Assembly (NCBI GenBank): GCA_958405585.1
Contig: CATYEP010000118.1
Location: forward strand, 1-6,024
DNA: 6,024 bases
Direction of reading: 5' to 3'
Source of the DNA: an uncultured Eubacteriales bacterium
GTDB lineage: Bacteria > Bacillota > Clostridia > Christensenellales > Borkfalkiaceae
The notes below the pieces were generated by a model, which was not told the DNA's origin, searched no databases, and saw only the letters and a list, made by a program, of their open reading frames with translations. A program made the translations under genes and the position numbers. Numbering within the stretch: the stretch's first letter is position 1; each line of letters opens with the position of its first letter. Shown here piece after piece: positions 4,916 through 6,024 of the stretch.

Positions 4916-6024
4916 ATGAACACAGTGATGCTGATTTATTTCGCGGTACTGCTGTTGGCGGTCGCAGTATATTATGTTGTGCCGAAGCGGGGAAGATGGA
5001 TCGTGCTGTTGACATTCAGCCTGCTGTTTTATCTGCTGATCAGTACATATCTGATTGTATTTCTTCTGGCGACGGCGCTGAGCGTGTACTTTGCGGCGCG
5101 GTATGTGTTGCGTCCCGAGCAGGAAGATCCGGAGAAAAAAGCAGATGAAAGTGCGGATCCGACGGCAGAAAAAACAGCGGCTGAAAAGCGTGCGCGGAGA
5201 AATAAAAGTATCATCGTACTTACGATCCTTTTTAATCTTGCGCTGATCGGGGTATTGAAGTATTACAACTTTTTCGGGCAGACATTCAGTTCGCTTTTGT
5301 CGTTGGCGGGTTTGAAGGTGGAATTTCCCGTATTGCGGCTTGCTTTGCCGTTGGGTATTTCTTTTTACACGCTTTCTGCGATCGGTTATATGGTGGACAT
5401 ACATCGAGGGAAATACGCGGCGGAAAGAAATTTCGGAAAATTCTGTCTGTTTCTTTGCTTTTTCCCGCAGATACTGGAAGGGCCGATCTGTCGCTACGAT
5501 CAGACGGCGGGGGCCTTGCAGGAAGGTCACAGTGCGGATGCCAAGGGTATGTTGTTCGGCGTACAGCGGATCGTCTGGGGATTGTTCAAGAAAATGGTTG
5601 TGGCCGACCGGCTGTATCTTCTCGTAAAGACGATCGGGGATACGCCTGCGGAATATTCGGGAATCGCGAGTATTTTGTTCATGGTATGTTATACGATCCA
5701 GCTGTACGCGGATTTTTCAGGCTTTATCGACATAGCGCTCGGGAGCGGAGAGCTGTTCGGGATCCGATTGCCCGAAAATTTCCGTCAGCCGTTTTTTGCA
5801 AAGAGTGCGCAGGAGTTCTGGCAGCGTTGGCATATAACGCTGGGGGCGTGGCTGAAGGAGTATGTATTTTATTCGGTAGCGCTTTCGCCGCGGGTGACGG
5901 GGCCGGCGGCAAAGCTGAAAAAGAAAGTAAAGAACCATTTTACGAAGATGCTGCCGACGATCGTGGCATTGTTTGCGGTATGGTTGTGCAACGGATTATG
6001 GCACGGGCCGGAATGGAAATATAT
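4916..6024 (+). CDS. MBOAT family O-acyltransferase (AlgI/DltB/PatA type), 3' end outside window
   Basis: The frame runs from ATG 4916 to the window edge with no stop (369 codons); family members are about 460-520 residues, so perhaps 100-150 are missing. It is a multi-pass membrane enzyme that would move an acyl group, commonly acetyl, across or onto an envelope polymer. Marks in order: hydrophobic helices at about 5-21 and 28-62, a charged loop (67-98, PEQEDPEKKADES onward), LKYYNFF (114-120), LPLGISFYTLSAIGY (144-158), FFPQILEGPICRY (182-194), QLYADFSGFIDIALGSGELFG (262-282), FWQRWHITLGAWLKEYVF (301-318) with conserved H306, and NGLWHGPEW (359-367) with the probable catalytic H363. Which polymer is modified cannot be told; an SGNH/DHHW partner gene downstream would support an AlgI-like role. 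The ribosome binding site is odd: AAGGA at 4898-4902, 13 nt away and within the terminator stem. M5 (4928) is an alternative start without a better site. Confidence 0.93.
   Translation, partial: MNTVMLIYFAVLLLAVAVYYVVPKRGRWIVLLTFSLLFYLLISTYLIVFLLATALSVYFAARYVLRPEQEDPEKKADESADPTAEKTAAEKRARRNKSIIVLTILFNLALIGVLKYYNFFGQTFSSLLSLAGLKVEFPVLRLALPLGISFYTLSAIGYMVDIHRGKYAAERNFGKFCLFLCFFPQILEGPICRYDQTAGALQEGHSADAKGMLFGVQRIVWGLFKKMVVADRLYLLVKTIGDTPAEYSGIASILFMVCYTIQLYADFSGFIDIALGSGELFGIRLPENFRQPFFAKSAQEFWQRWHITLGAWLKEYVFYSVALSPRVTGPAAKLKKKVKNHFTKMLPTIVALFAVWLCNGLWHGPEWKY

Noticed and set aside
4844..5530. 228-codon open frame on the - strand across the MBOAT gene
   Set aside because: It is antisense to a clear MBOAT coding frame and passes through the terminator hairpin; composition (Gln, Arg, Cys rich) is that of a shadow frame.

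Overview
The window looks like chromosomal DNA from a low-to-mid GC Gram-positive bacterium, most likely an uncultured Clostridia-type (Bacillota) organism. The reasons are the AGGAG-type ribosome binding sites, textbook sigma-A promoters (TTGACT/TATAAT with 17-nt spacing), long GC-rich hairpin terminators ending in U-runs, UUG starts, and the families present. This placement is inference. All recognised genes lie on the + strand. No tRNA, rRNA, CRISPR array, transposase or phage gene was seen.

Region 1 (1-2054) is the end of a sugar catabolic operon. It holds the C-terminal part of an L-fucose/L-arabinose isomerase-family protein, then a full xylulokinase of the FGGY family that begins at or next to the isomerase stop codon. 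An isomerase followed by a ketose kinase is the usual two-step route from an aldopentose to a ketopentose 5-phosphate. The exact sugar cannot be read from the sequence.

Region 2 (2055-2671) has about 615 bases without a convincing protein gene. It contains a perfect 21-bp hairpin terminator, imperfect repeats and palindromes of unknown meaning, an AT-rich inverted repeat, and a strong promoter built from tandemly repeated elements. That promoter drives region 3 (2672-3325), an MgtC/SapB-family membrane protein with a UUG start, closed by a 17-bp hairpin terminator.

Region 4 (3472-4915) is a self-contained regulatory unit: an extended -10 promoter, an ECF-like sigma factor, and a single-pass membrane protein that is probably its anti-sigma or sensor partner. 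The outer domain of the partner is extremely acidic and tyrosine-rich and has no recognisable family signature. This pair is the most novel-looking item in the window.

Region 5 (4916-6024) is the start of an MBOAT O-acyltransferase (AlgI/DltB/PatA type) that runs off the window. Its ATG sits directly against the U-run of the preceding 22-bp terminator hairpin. Its only visible ribosome binding site, and a candidate promoter, lie inside that hairpin. This compact layout is worth testing. Whether the acyltransferase belongs to the regulon of the sigma factor is unknown.
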